Below are positions 16,564-25,607 of a DNA stretch of 64,000 bases, piece after piece. Every line of letters starts with the position of its first letter. The first letter of the stretch is position 1. Source of the DNA: PFJX01 sp964542455 (GTDB taxonomy: Bacteria > Pseudomonadota > Gammaproteobacteria > Burkholderiales > Thiobacillaceae); assembly GCA_964542455.1 (NCBI GenBank), contig CAZIUC010000014.1, positions 1 through 64,000 on the forward strand, read 5' to 3'. A model generated the notes under the pieces. The model had not been told where the DNA came from. It made no database searches and saw only the letters and a program-made list of their open reading frames with translations. A program made the position numbers and the translations under genes.

Positions 16564-17460
16564 TTAGTCCCCCTGCCGCAGAGCGCGCCCCACCGCGAAG
16601 TAAGCGCCCAACCAGCCGAGCATCGACGAGAACAGAAGCAGGAGGCCGGTTTCCTGGAAAGAGAGGCCGGCGAGGAGGAATTGTGAGCCGTAGGCGGCGG
16701 CGACCTGCGCGACGCTGCTCTCAAGGAGCAAACCGCCGACAATCACCAGCAACCAGCCCGCGAGGCCGCCAACCAGGCCCTGGATGCCGCCAAAATAAAG
16801 GAAAGGGCGACGGATGAAGCGGTCGGTGGCACCGATCAGACGGGCGACTTCGATCGCGTCCTCCTGCGCGTAGATTTGCAGGCGGATCGTGTTGGCGGTA
16901 ATGGCCGCGAGCGCCACGCCGAGCACGACGATCAACATGCCGACCAGGTCGCGGCCCAGTTGCATGAGGGCGGCAAGTCGTTTGATCCAGTCCGTATCCA
17001 CCAGCACCCGTTCGATATCCGGGTTGCTTTTGACTTCCGCGGCCAGCGCCTCCAGAGCCTCCGGCGTGGCCACCTTGGGGGTGAGCACCAGGGTGTGCGG
17101 CAGGGGATTTTCCGGCAAGCCCAAGGCGACCTCCGCAAGGCCGGCGGACTCCAGGCGTTTGATGCCGTCAGTCTTGCTGACGAACTGGACATCGGCGACA
17201 TCGACACGCTTCTTCAGGCCCGCGGCGAGGGCACGGGCTTTCGTCTCATCCACTTCCTTGAAGAAGGCGGTGACTTCAGCTTGCGGTTTGACGCCGCCGG
17301 CCGCGCGTTCCAAATTGCTGAGCAGCACATAAAGACCGGCGGGCAGGCTGACCGCCACCCCGATCACCAGGATGGTGAACAAGGTGGCGACCGGCGCGGC
17401 GCGGAATTGCTCGGCCGCGATCTTGAGACTGTGCAGGTGGTGGGCAAGCCAGGCTTTCAT
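16564..17460 (-). CDS. ftsX: Cell-division protein FtsX
   Basis: A 298-residue polytopic membrane protein, partner of FtsE in the septal ABC complex that controls amidase activation through EnvC. The N-terminal cytoplasmic segment MKAWLAHHLHSLKIAAEQF leads to a first membrane span (about 22-45), then a periplasmic domain (about 50-165) and three C-terminal spans, with EVARLIGATDRFIRRPFLY typical of FtsX. The start ATG overlaps the ftsE stop; the longer open frame upstream is antisense noise. Confidence 0.95.
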   Translation of the reverse strand: MKAWLAHHLHSLKIAAEQFRAAPVATLFTILVIGVAVSLPAGLYVLLSNLERAAGGVKPQAEVTAFFKEVDETKARALAAGLKKRVDVADVQFVSKTDGIKRLESAGLAEVALGLPENPLPHTLVLTPKVATPEALEALAAEVKSNPDIERVLVDTDWIKRLAALMQLGRDLVGMLIVVLGVALAAITANTIRLQIYAQEDAIEVARLIGATDRFIRRPFLYFGGIQGLVGGLAGWLLVIVGGLLLESSVAQVAAAYGSQFLLAGLSFQETGLLLLFSSMLGWLGAYFAVGRALRQGD

Positions 17461-18128
17461 CAAAGCACCTGTTTGCCGTAGGCCAGGGTGACCTTGTGGC
17501 CGCCGTAGCGGTTGATCAGATCCTGGTCGTGGGTGGAAATGACGAGGGTGACGCCGACTTCGTTGAAGGCTCGAAACATGTCCATGATGTCGCGGGCATA
17601 GGCATCGTCCAGGTTGGCGGTCGGCTCGTCGGCCAGCACCAGGGCGGGACGACTGACGATGGCGCGGGCGATGCACAGGCGCTGCTGTTCGCCGCCGGAG
17701 AGCGTGATGGGGCGGGCGCGTTCCTTGTTGAGCAGGCCGACCTTGTCGAGGGCGGCGCGCACCCGTTTGGCGGCGTCGTTGCCGATCACCCCCTGGATGT
17801 GCAGGGGCATCAGTACGTTGTCAAACACGCTGCGGTCGTACAGCAACTTGTGGTCCTGGAAGATCAGGCCGATGTTGCGGCGGAAGAAGGGCAGCGCCGG
17901 GCGTTTCATGCGGCCGACATTCTGGCCGTTGACGATGATGTGGCCGCTGGTGGGGCGCTCGATGGCGGCGATGAGTTTGAGCAAGGTGCTTTTCCCGGCG
18001 CCGGAATGACCGGTGAGAAACACCATATCGCCCTGTTCGATGCCCAGCGAGATGTTGGACAGCGCTTCGTGGCCGCCAGGGTAGCGCTTGGTGACCTCGG
18101 AGATTTCGATCAGCGGCTGCGCGGACAT
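17460..18128 (-). CDS. ftsE: Cell-division ATP-binding protein FtsE
   Basis: A 222-residue ABC ATPase with Walker A GHSGAGKST (40-48), Q-loop IFQDHKLL, signature LSGGEQQR (143-150), Walker B VLADE (164-168) and H-loop STHD. It powers FtsX at the divisome. The ATG at 18128 is 4 nt from the ftsY stop, and its own stop overlaps ftsX, giving the conserved ftsY-ftsE-ftsX operon. Confidence 0.96.
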   Translation of the reverse strand: MSAQPLIEISEVTKRYPGGHEALSNISLGIEQGDMVFLTGHSGAGKSTLLKLIAAIERPTSGHIIVNGQNVGRMKRPALPFFRRNIGLIFQDHKLLYDRSVFDNVLMPLHIQGVIGNDAAKRVRAALDKVGLLNKERARPITLSGGEQQRLCIARAIVSRPALVLADEPTANLDDAYARDIMDMFRAFNEVGVTLVISTHDQDLINRYGGHKVTLAYGKQVL

Positions 18129-18132
18129 GGGC

Positions 18133-19206
18133 TCAGGCAAACAACGCGTCGACAAACTCGGCGACACGGAACGGTTGCAGGTCTTCCAGTCCCTCACCGA
18201 TACCGATGAAACGCACCGGCACCGGTTGCCGTTTCGCCAGCGCCGCGATGACGCCGCCCTTGGCGGTGCCATCCAGCTTGGTCATGACCAGACCGGTCAG
18301 GCCCAGCGCCTCGTCGAAGGACTTCACCTGCGTCAGCGCGTTCTGGCCGATGTTGGCGTCCAACACCAGCAGTACTTCGTGCGGCGCGCTGGGATCGACT
18401 TTCTGGATCACGCGCTTGACCTTGCGAATCTCTTCCATCAGGTGCAACTGGGTCGGCAGTCGCCCGGCGGTATCAGCCAGCACCACGTCAATGCCGCGCG
18501 CGCGCGCGGACTGGATGGCATCAAAAATCACCGAGGCGGAGTCGCCGGCCTGCGAGGAAATCACTTCCACGTTGTTGCGCTTGCCCCACTCGGCCAGTTG
18601 CTCGCGCGCGGCGGCGCGAAAAGTGTCGCCGGCGGCCAGCAGCACGCTCTTGCCTTCAGCCTGGAAGCGCCGCGCCAGTTTGCCGATGGTGGTGGTCTTG
18701 CCGGCGCCATTGACCCCGGCCAGCATGATCACAAAGGGTTTGTTACTACTGATGTCGAGTGGTCGCTCCAGTGGCGCCATCAGATCCACCAACTCGGCCT
18801 TGAGCGCAGTGCGCAACTGGCTGGCATCGGTGAGGCGCTCGCGTTTCACGCGGCCGCGCAGTTTGTCGATCAGATGCTGGGTGGCCTCCACGCCGACATC
18901 CGCGGAGAGCAGAACGGTTTCCAACTCTTCGAACAGCGTCTCGTCAATCTTGGCGCCGACACCGAACAGGCCTGTGACCTGACTTGAAAAAACATTGCGC
19001 GTACGCGACAGGCCGGTCTTGAGACGTTGCGCCCAGGACAGCTTGGGGGCCGGCGCGGGAGCGGGCTCCGGCGTGGGTGGGGGTTCCACCGCGACCTCGG
19101 TTGCCATCTCGGTGGCCCCCGAAATGGCAACTTCGGCAATCGCCTCAGCGGCGGCGTTGCCGGCGACATCGGGCTGCGTCTTGCGGGATTTTAAGAAACC
19201 AAACAC
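18133..19206 (-). CDS. ftsY: Signal recognition particle receptor FtsY
   Basis: A 357-residue SRP receptor that docks ribosome-SRP complexes at the membrane. The N-terminal A domain is short and Glu/Pro/Ala-rich (about 1-55, including PPPTPEPAPAPAP). The NG domain carries GVNGAGKTTTIGKLA (G1), DTFRAAA, DTAGRLPTQ (G3) and TKLDGTAKGG (G4). It is divergent from the M16 protease genes over 82 bp and heads ftsY-ftsE-ftsX. Confidence 0.96.
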   Translation of the reverse strand: MFGFLKSRKTQPDVAGNAAAEAIAEVAISGATEMATEVAVEPPPTPEPAPAPAPKLSWAQRLKTGLSRTRNVFSSQVTGLFGVGAKIDETLFEELETVLLSADVGVEATQHLIDKLRGRVKRERLTDASQLRTALKAELVDLMAPLERPLDISSNKPFVIMLAGVNGAGKTTTIGKLARRFQAEGKSVLLAAGDTFRAAAREQLAEWGKRNNVEVISSQAGDSASVIFDAIQSARARGIDVVLADTAGRLPTQLHLMEEIRKVKRVIQKVDPSAPHEVLLVLDANIGQNALTQVKSFDEALGLTGLVMTKLDGTAKGGVIAALAKRQPVPVRFIGIGEGLEDLQPFRVAEFVDALFA

Positions 19207-19288
19207 GGGGAATGAGCGTCAGAGGCTGCGTTATAAGCCTGGAAATTCTATCATGCGCCCCCCTCTGCCCCGCCTTGGCCACCCCACC

Positions 19289-20647
19289 ATGAAGAGATTG
19301 TTATTTGTTTTGAGCCTTGCCGTCACCGCCGTGGCCCACGCCGAAATCGTCGAACAGACGCTTGACAACGGCATGCGCGTCATCGTCAAGACCGACCGCC
19401 GCGCGCCGGTGGCGGTATCGCAGGTCTGGTATCGCGCCGGCAGCATGGACGAATGCACGGGCACCACCGGCGTGGCGCATGTGCTGGAACACATGATGTT
19501 CAAGGGTACCCACGATGTCCCGGCCGGCGAGTTTTCGCGCCGCATCGCCGCGGCGGGTGGGCGCGAGAACGCCTTCACCTCGCGCGACCACACCGCCTAT
19601 TTCCAGACCTTGCAGAAGGATCGCCTGGAACTGGCGCTGAAACTCGAAGCCGACCGCATGGCGAATCTCAGCCTGTCCGCCGACGAGTTTTCCAAGGAAA
19701 TCCAGGTGGTCATGGAAGAACGGCGGCTACGCACCGAGGACAGCGCGCAGGGGCGCCTTTACGAGGGGCTGATGGCCAGCGCATTCCAGGCGCATCCGTA
19801 CCGGCATCCGGTGATCGGCTGGATGGACGACCTCAAGAACATGAGCGTGGACGACGCGCGTACCTGGTATCAACGCTGGTACGCCCCCAACAACGCCACG
19901 CTGGTGGTGGCGGGCGATGTCGACCCCAACCAGGTATTTGCCTGGGCGCGACAGTATTTCGGCCCACTCGCCGCCCACGCCTTGCCGCTACGCAAACTGC
20001 AACACGAACCGGAACAGAACGGCGCCAGGGAAGTGACCGTGAAAGCGCCAGCCAAGCAGCCGGTAGTGGCGCTCGCCTGGCAAGCGCCGACTCTGACCGA
20101 CCCGGAGAAGGACAGCGATCCCTATGCCCTGGAAATTCTCGCCGGGGTACTGGACGGCCACGCCTCGGCGCGACTGAACCAGTCCCTGGTGCGGGAAAAA
20201 CGACTGGCCACCGAAACCAGCGCCGGTTATGACCCGGTCGCGCGCGGCCCCGTTCTGTTCATGGCCGACGCCACGCCGGCCGAGGGCCATACGGTGGCGG
20301 AAGTCGAGGTGGCGCTGAAGCAGGAAATCGCCCGCATCGTGAAGGATGGCGTCGACGAAAAGGAACTCGCCCGGGTCAAGGCGCAGGTGCTGTCAAGTCA
20401 GGTGTATCAGCAGGACTCCCTGTTCTATCAGGCCATGCTGATCGGCGAGTGGACCACCGCCGGGCTCGATTACCGAGCGCGCGACATTCGTTTCCGCAAA
20501 CTCAAGGAAGTCACCGCAGAGCAGGTGCGCGCGGTGGCCGCGAAATACCTGGTGGACAGCAAATTGACCGTGGCGCAACTCGATCCGCAACCGCTGGACA
20601 GCAACAAACCCGCCCAACGTGGCTTCGGAGGCCGTCATGCGAATTGA
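19289..20647 (+). CDS. Periplasmic M16-family zinc protease (catalytic subunit)
   Basis: A 452-residue pitrilysin/insulinase-family peptidase. The signal peptide starts MKRLLFVLSLAVTAVAHA, and the zinc motif H64-VLE-H68 is intact in HVLEHMMFKGT. The pattern continues with NAFTSRDHTAYFQTL and the C-terminal M16 domain (about 190-430). The ATG at 19289 gives the signal peptide; the upstream open frame is antisense to ftsY. The next gene encodes a partner without the zinc site and overlaps by 11 nt, so the two probably form a heterodimer. Confidence 0.92.
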   Translation: MKRLLFVLSLAVTAVAHAEIVEQTLDNGMRVIVKTDRRAPVAVSQVWYRAGSMDECTGTTGVAHVLEHMMFKGTHDVPAGEFSRRIAAAGGRENAFTSRDHTAYFQTLQKDRLELALKLEADRMANLSLSADEFSKEIQVVMEERRLRTEDSAQGRLYEGLMASAFQAHPYRHPVIGWMDDLKNMSVDDARTWYQRWYAPNNATLVVAGDVDPNQVFAWARQYFGPLAAHALPLRKLQHEPEQNGAREVTVKAPAKQPVVALAWQAPTLTDPEKDSDPYALEILAGVLDGHASARLNQSLVREKRLATETSAGYDPVARGPVLFMADATPAEGHTVAEVEVALKQEIARIVKDGVDEKELARVKAQVLSSQVYQQDSLFYQAMLIGEWTTAGLDYRARDIRFRKLKEVTAEQVRAVAAKYLVDSKLTVAQLDPQPLDSNKPAQRGFGGRHAN

Positions 20648-21959
20648 GCGTCTTTTCTGCATCCTCGCCGCCCTGCTGCTGACCGCGCAGGCACAGGCCG
20701 GGCTCGACATCCAGAACTGGACCACGCCGCAGGGCGCGCGCGTCTATTTTGTGGAAAACCACGAATTGCCGATGCTGGACATCAGTGTCGATTTCGACGC
20801 CGGCAGCGCCCGCGACAGCCGCGAGAAATCCGGCCTCGCCAGCCTCACCCGCCATGTCATGGCCCTCGGTGCGGGCGGTTATGAAGAACGCGACATCGCG
20901 GAAAAAATGGCCGACGTGGGCGCCAATCTGGGCGGCCGCCTCGATGCCGACCGCGCCGGCTTCCAGGTGCGCACGCTCTCCGGCAAGGCGGAACGCGATC
21001 AGAGTATCGACCTGCTCGCCGCCGTCCTGTCCGCGCCGCGCTTTGATGCCAGTGTGCTGGAGCGGGAGAAGGCGCGCGTCATCGCCGGTTTGCAGGAGGC
21101 CGAAACGCGCCCCGAGTACATCGGCGCCAAAGCTTTCCAGACGGCGATCTACGGCGATCATCCTTATGCGCTCAACGAAGGTGGCGAACAGGAAACCGTG
21201 GCGAAACTCGGGCGTGACGACCTGGTCGCCTTCCATCGCGCCTATTACCGGGCACACAACATGGCCATCGCGGTGATGGGCGACATCAGCCGCGCGGAAG
21301 CGGAAAAACTGGCGGAAAAACTGGCCAGCGGCCTGCCGCCGGGCGCCGCGCCCGCCGCGCTTCCCCCAGTCACCGTCAAGCCGCAAGGTATGCAACAAGT
21401 CATTCCCCACCCCGCCACACAAAGCCATTTGTTCATGGGGCTGCCCGGCCTCAAGCGCGAGGATCCGGATTACTTCCCGCTCTATGTGGGCAACTACGTT
21501 CTCGGCGGCGGCGGCTTCGATTCGCGCCTGACCAAGGCCATCCGCGACAAGAAGGGCCTGGCCTACAGCGTCTACAGCTACTTCATGCCGATGCGCGAAC
21601 TGGGGCCGTATCAGATCGGGCTGCAAACCCGGCGCGAAGCGACCAACGACGCGGTGGAGTCCGCCCGCGCCGAGCTGGAGCGCTACCTGAAAGAAGGCCC
21701 CAGCGACGCCGAACTGACCCAGGCCAAGAATAATCTGGTCGGTGGCTTTCCCATGCGCATCGACAGCAACAAAAAGATCCTCGAATACCTGTCCATGATC
21801 GGCTTCTATCGCCTGCCGCTGGACTGGCTGGATACCTATACCGCCCAGGTGGAAGCGGTAAGCCATGACGACATCCTGCGCGCCTTCCGCGCGCGGGTAT
21901 TGCCGGGGGCGATGAGCACCGTGATCGTCGGTGGACAAACAGATGGCCAGGGCAAGTAA
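20637..21959 (+). CDS. Periplasmic M16-family protein, non-catalytic partner
   Basis: A 440-residue secreted protein with signal peptide MRIERLFCILAALLLTAQAQA and two M16 domains. Where the zinc motif should lie the sequence reads SLTRHVMALGAGG, so the HxxEH glutamate and second histidine are missing. The C-terminal half retains the substrate-binding R/Y region (LTKAIRDKKGLAYSVYSYF). In related two-subunit proteases one chain is catalytic and one shapes the cavity; that division fits here. It overlaps the upstream M16 gene by 11 nt and rsmD by 17 nt. Confidence 0.9.
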   Translation: MRIERLFCILAALLLTAQAQAGLDIQNWTTPQGARVYFVENHELPMLDISVDFDAGSARDSREKSGLASLTRHVMALGAGGYEERDIAEKMADVGANLGGRLDADRAGFQVRTLSGKAERDQSIDLLAAVLSAPRFDASVLEREKARVIAGLQEAETRPEYIGAKAFQTAIYGDHPYALNEGGEQETVAKLGRDDLVAFHRAYYRAHNMAIAVMGDISRAEAEKLAEKLASGLPPGAAPAALPPVTVKPQGMQQVIPHPATQSHLFMGLPGLKREDPDYFPLYVGNYVLGGGGFDSRLTKAIRDKKGLAYSVYSYFMPMRELGPYQIGLQTRREATNDAVESARAELERYLKEGPSDAELTQAKNNLVGGFPMRIDSNKKILEYLSMIGFYRLPLDWLDTYTAQVEAVSHDDILRAFRARVLPGAMSTVIVGGQTDGQGK

Positions 21960-22485
21960 CTCGGTTCGCATTATCGGCGGCCAATACCGTAGCCGGGTGT
22001 TGCGCTTCCCCGATGCCCCCGGCCTGCGGCCAACGCCGGACAGGGCGCGGGAAACCCTGTTCAACTGGCTCGGCCAGCGCCTCGACGGCCTGATCTGCCT
22101 GGATGCCTTCGCCGGCAGTGGAGCACTCGGTTTCGAGGCCGCCTCGCGCGGCGCCGCGCGCGTGGTGATGCTGGAACAGGAGCGAGCCGCCCATGAAGCC
22201 CTGCTGAAAAACGCGCAAGCACTGGCGGTATCCGGCGTGGAAATCCTGCGCCGCGATGCGCGCGGCCATCTAGCAAGCAGCGACGACAGCTACGACCTGA
22301 TCTTCCTCGACCCGCCCTTCGCCGGAGATTTGTTACAGATCATCCTTCCGCTCGCGGCGACACGCCTGGCGCCTGACGGTAGAATCTACGCCGAATCGCC
22401 CAGGCCATTGGCGCCGGAAGGCATGACGGTGTTGCGCCAGGGCCGCGCGGGACTCTCCCACTTCTGTTTGCTGGAGCTTGCTTGA
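21943..22485 (+). CDS. rsmD: 16S rRNA (guanine-966-N2)-methyltransferase RsmD
   Basis: A 180-residue methyltransferase beginning MARASNSVRIIGGQYRSR. The motif RPTPDRARETLFNWL, the SAM-binding LDAFAGSGALGFEAASRG and the catalytic LDPPF are all present. The start lies inside the end of the M16 gene; a GTG 12 nt earlier is the alternative. The usual neighbour coaD follows with overlapping codons. Confidence 0.95.
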   Translation: MARASNSVRIIGGQYRSRVLRFPDAPGLRPTPDRARETLFNWLGQRLDGLICLDAFAGSGALGFEAASRGAARVVMLEQERAAHEALLKNAQALAVSGVEILRRDARGHLASSDDSYDLIFLDPPFAGDLLQIILPLAATRLAPDGRIYAESPRPLAPEGMTVLRQGRAGLSHFCLLELA

Positions 22486-22964
22486 AACGCATTATTGTCT
22501 ACCCAGGTACATTCGACCCGGTCACCCGTGGACACGAAGACCTGGTGCGGCGCGCATTGAAGCTGTGCGATGAAGTTGTGGTGGCGGTGGCGGACAATGC
22601 GCCGAAGAGCCCCTGTTTCAGCCTGGATGAACGCGTCGAGTTGCTGAACCTGGCCCTGGCCGGTCTGCCAGGGTTACGGGTACAGCCGTTCAGTGGTTTA
22701 CTGGTCGATTTCGTGCGTAACGTCGGCGCCAATCTGGTGTTGCGTGGCTTACGCGCGGTATCGGACTTTGAATTCGAGTTCCAGTTGGCGGGCATGAATC
22801 GCCGTCTCGACCCGGAGATGGAAACAGTTTTTTTGACGCCGGCGGAACAGCACATGTTCATTTCCGCCAGCATGGTGCGCGAAATCGCGCGGCTTCATGG
22901 GGATGTGAGGCCGTTCGTACATCCAGAGGTGGCCAAGCGACTGGCCGCCAGATACAGCAATTGA
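22482..22964 (+). CDS. coaD: Phosphopantetheine adenylyltransferase
   Basis: A 160-residue enzyme making dephospho-CoA from 4'-phosphopantetheine and ATP. The nucleotidyltransferase motif YPGTFDPVTRGHEDL, RGLRAVSDFEFEFQ and the C-terminal ISASMVREIA are typical. The only start that fits the family is TTG at 22482, which overlaps the rsmD TGA (TTGA) and has GGAG 8 nt upstream, so translation is probably coupled to rsmD. Confidence 0.96.
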   Translation: MKRIIVYPGTFDPVTRGHEDLVRRALKLCDEVVVAVADNAPKSPCFSLDERVELLNLALAGLPGLRVQPFSGLLVDFVRNVGANLVLRGLRAVSDFEFEFQLAGMNRRLDPEMETVFLTPAEQHMFISASMVREIARLHGDVRPFVHPEVAKRLAARYSN

Positions 22965-22982
22965 TTTGATAGAGGAAAAAAC

Positions 22983-23234
22983 ATGGCGCTGATAATCACC
23001 GACGAATGCATCAACTGCGATGTGTGCGAACCGGAGTGCCCGAACGGGGCCATCACCCAAGGCGAGGATATCTACATCATCGACCCCAACAAGTGCACCG
23101 AATGTGTCGGCCACTTCGACACCCCGCAGTGCCGCGAGGTCTGCCCGGTGGACTGCATCCCGGTCAATCCCAATTATGTGGAAGACAAGGATCAGCTCTA
23201 CGCAAAGTACCAGAAGCTGACCGGCGAGAGCTGA
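22983..23234 (+). CDS. 2[4Fe-4S] ferredoxin, YfhL/AlvinFdx type
   Basis: An 83-residue low-potential ferredoxin. Cysteines 9, 12, 15 and 19 form the first CxxCxxCxxxC motif. The second is CxxC-x8-CxxxC (38, 41, 50, 54) with an insertion loop, plus C58, and there is a C-terminal helical tail, all hallmarks of the Allochromatium-type ferredoxins. It follows coaD by 18 nt, a standard order in this class, and is closed by a terminator at 23260. Confidence 0.94.
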   Translation: MALIITDECINCDVCEPECPNGAITQGEDIYIIDPNKCTECVGHFDTPQCREVCPVDCIPVNPNYVEDKDQLYAKYQKLTGES

Positions 23235-23259
23235 AACACCCGTTGCCTTTCAGAAAAAA

Positions 23260-23281
23260 GCGCGGCTGGGCCGCGCTTTTT
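23260..23281. terminator. Bidirectional rho-independent terminator
   Basis: GCGCGGC-TGG-GCCGCGC followed by TTTTT and preceded by an A-run. It serves the ferredoxin gene on the plus strand and the convergent PilZ-like gene on the minus strand. Confidence 0.88.
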
Positions 23282-23301
23282 CATTTTCCGCGGGACCAAC
23301 C

Positions 23302-24876
23302 TTACCTTCCCGCCGCCACCATGGGCGCCGCCGCCTCATCCATCTGGAAGCGGTAGACATCCACGCTGGGGGTGGACTCCAGGCGTTTCTCCACCCTGAT
23401 GGTGTGCTTGCCCCCCGCGGTGCGCACCTCGGCCGTGATATCCGGAGCGAAGGCACTCGGCAAAGAAAGCAGCATGGGCGCCTGGCGGGTGACCGGATTG
23501 GGCAGCAACAACAGACCGGGCCATTGGCGGCCGTTGTCGATACGGCGCAATTGCACGGCATCCGCCTGCGGCGCCAGAAGTTGCACACCGAAAAACACCT
23601 CGCCCGCCGCCGGGATGCGAAACCAGCGCACCAGACCGATACTCCAAGCGTTGCCACCCTGGCGCAAGCCCACCACATCACCAACCCGTATCTGAACTCC
23701 TGAGCCGATATAGCTCAAGGCCAGGCCACCCATGCTGTCGTTCACGGTCTTGCAGCGCAAACGAACGGGGGCTGATTCATGGCTGCTGCCATAGACGATG
23801 GCATCACTTGCGGCGGGAGGAGAGATCAACGCATGCACCGACTTGAGGCCGAAACTCACCTCGAATTCCCGCCCATTCTGAAGCCTGCGGCGTTGCGCCA
23901 TACGTTGCAGGGAAGCGCCCCAGTTGAGCTTGAGGCGACGCAGCATGGTGGCGTAGGCGGGGTCGCGCGCGGCCTCGGGCAGGCCGAGCTTCTCGATGTC
24001 TTCCTGGCCGCGCAGATGCGAGCTGAGCAGTGCCAGATGTTTGGCAAGTTCAGTGGTGGTCAGCAGCAGATCCCAACGCGGATTCGTGGGGTGCGGCTCG
24101 CGCGCGAGGGGTCTGGGCGGCGCATCGGTGTTGACTTCAACCAGGAACAGGCCGGCATGGCCCTTGGTGGTTTCCTCGGCGGGATGCAGGTGTGCCAGAT
24201 TGGCGTAGCGAGCAATGATGTCCCTGGCCCAGGGCAGCTCGCTTTGCGGAAAGTGATAAGGATCGGCCAACATCAACAGCAGGGTGGCGAGATAGATCTG
24301 TTCTAGCGACAGCATGTGTTTGCTGCCTTCCGGGACTGAATCCTTGAGCCCGCTGCGCAAGGCGTAATTGTACGTCTGATGCAGATCCACCCAAATTCCG
24401 TGAGGGTAGGACTCGTGAGTTTCGTAGCAGACTTCCAGAATTGACTGCAAGGCCAGAAGGGTATGTTGCAGATAGTGCGGCAGTGGATTGCCGCCAAACA
24501 GATGGAAGCGCTTGCCCAGCCATTCGAGTGTCAATGTCTTGTAGCAATCGGCGCTTTCCAGCAGGAGGCGCTGCGCCAGTTCCGCGTTGCGATGCTGCTT
24601 GCTGGGCAACGGAAGGGAAACCGACCCATACTGCTCGCGCAACGAACCGACCACATCCTCCAGTACCGGATGTAGTAGCTCGACCACCCTGGCGCGCACA
24701 TCGTGGGAAACGTCGGCGCGATTGAGTGTGGTCAGATAATCGGCCAGTTCCTCCGCCGCCTCGGCGGGGTTGGACATGGGCAAGCGCAGGAGCCAGGCAG
24801 CAACTTGCTTGGGCTTTGTCTCCAAGCTTATAGTGCGCGCCGGCTCGCGAGCGGGCAGGGCGTATCTGGGTTGCAT
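23302..24876 (-). CDS. PilZ-like domain protein, possible c-di-GMP effector
   Basis: A 524-residue soluble protein. The first 330 or so residues are helical, with no family I can name. The C-terminal part (about 345-430) looks like a PilZ domain: an arginine-rich stretch RMAQRRRLQNGREFEV, then PVRLRCKTVNDSMGGLAL, where NDSMGG fits the (D/N)xSxxG c-di-GMP motif, and a following beta-strand series. The N-terminal half may be the output or partner-binding domain. It is monocistronic and convergent with the ferredoxin gene. The PilZ call is inference from the motif. Confidence 0.6.
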   Translation of the reverse strand: MQPRYALPAREPARTISLETKPKQVAAWLLRLPMSNPAEAAEELADYLTTLNRADVSHDVRARVVELLHPVLEDVVGSLREQYGSVSLPLPSKQHRNAELAQRLLLESADCYKTLTLEWLGKRFHLFGGNPLPHYLQHTLLALQSILEVCYETHESYPHGIWVDLHQTYNYALRSGLKDSVPEGSKHMLSLEQIYLATLLLMLADPYHFPQSELPWARDIIARYANLAHLHPAEETTKGHAGLFLVEVNTDAPPRPLAREPHPTNPRWDLLLTTTELAKHLALLSSHLRGQEDIEKLGLPEAARDPAYATMLRRLKLNWGASLQRMAQRRRLQNGREFEVSFGLKSVHALISPPAASDAIVYGSSHESAPVRLRCKTVNDSMGGLALSYIGSGVQIRVGDVVGLRQGGNAWSIGLVRWFRIPAAGEVFFGVQLLAPQADAVQLRRIDNGRQWPGLLLLPNPVTRQAPMLLSLPSAFAPDITAEVRTAGGKHTIRVEKRLESTPSVDVYRFQMDEAAAPMVAAGR

Positions 24877-25000
24877 GTGTTCCCGTTACTCCTACGAGGG
24901 ATTCGACGCTTACGCTAACCGCGTCGGACCGTAGCATTCTACCTTCCGATATTTCTCCCCGGAACGGCATTTTCCCCTCCTGTATCCCGGAGCATTGGCG

Positions 25001-25567
25001 ATGGATCTGATCGAAAAAATTTTTGAAGGCTTGCTCTGGCGCAGCCGATATGTGGTGCTTTTCGCGGTGTTGGCGAGTATGGCCGCCGCTTTCGCCATCT
25101 TTTACATGGCCACCGTGGACGTGGTCTACCTGGTTTCCCACATCCTGCATTACTCCGACCCGGACCTGGCCGCCGAAGCGCGCAAGGCCCTGCATGACGA
25201 GACCATCACCCATGTGGTGGAAGTGGTGGATGGCTATCTGCTGGCCACGGTGATGCTGATTTTCGGCCTGGGCATGTATGAACTGTTCATCAGTGACATC
25301 GACGAGGCGCAGAACAGCAAGGCCTCCAGCGCCATTCTGGTGATCCACAGCCTGGACGATCTGAAACAGCGTCTGGCCAAGGTGATCATCATGATCATGA
25401 TCGTCACCATCTTCGAGATGGCGCTGAAGCTCCATATCAGCGGCGCCCTCGACCTGCTCTATCTGGCCGGGGCCGTCGCCCTGATCGGCCTGGCGCTGTA
25501 CCTGACCCATGCCGCCGACGGACATGGCGGGTCCGCGACCGGGCACGAGTCCGAGAAATCCCACTGA
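25001..25567 (+). CDS. YqhA/UPF0114-family inner-membrane protein
   Basis: A 188-residue protein with about four membrane helices (near 15-40, 75-100, 125-145, 150-170). The sequence FEGLLWRSRYVVLFAVL, LLATVMLIFGLGMYELFISDID and a lysine-rich loop before KVIIMIMIVTIFEMALKL matches the YqhA family, whose function is unknown. The tail is His/Ser/Gly-rich (HAADGHGG). The ATG at 25001 is preferred to a TTG 6 nt earlier. Thioredoxin-fold genes follow on the same strand. Confidence 0.8.
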   Translation: MDLIEKIFEGLLWRSRYVVLFAVLASMAAAFAIFYMATVDVVYLVSHILHYSDPDLAAEARKALHDETITHVVEVVDGYLLATVMLIFGLGMYELFISDIDEAQNSKASSAILVIHSLDDLKQRLAKVIIMIMIVTIFEMALKLHISGALDLLYLAGAVALIGLALYLTHAADGHGGSATGHESEKSH

Positions 25568-25607
25568 ACCTCCGCGAGACCGCCCGGTCTCAACCACTTT
25601 TCTGGAT

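Noticed and set aside
20511..22064. A 517-codon minus-strand frame over the M16 partner gene
   Set aside because: No domain and no start signal; it is opposite a clear M16 protein with signal peptide.
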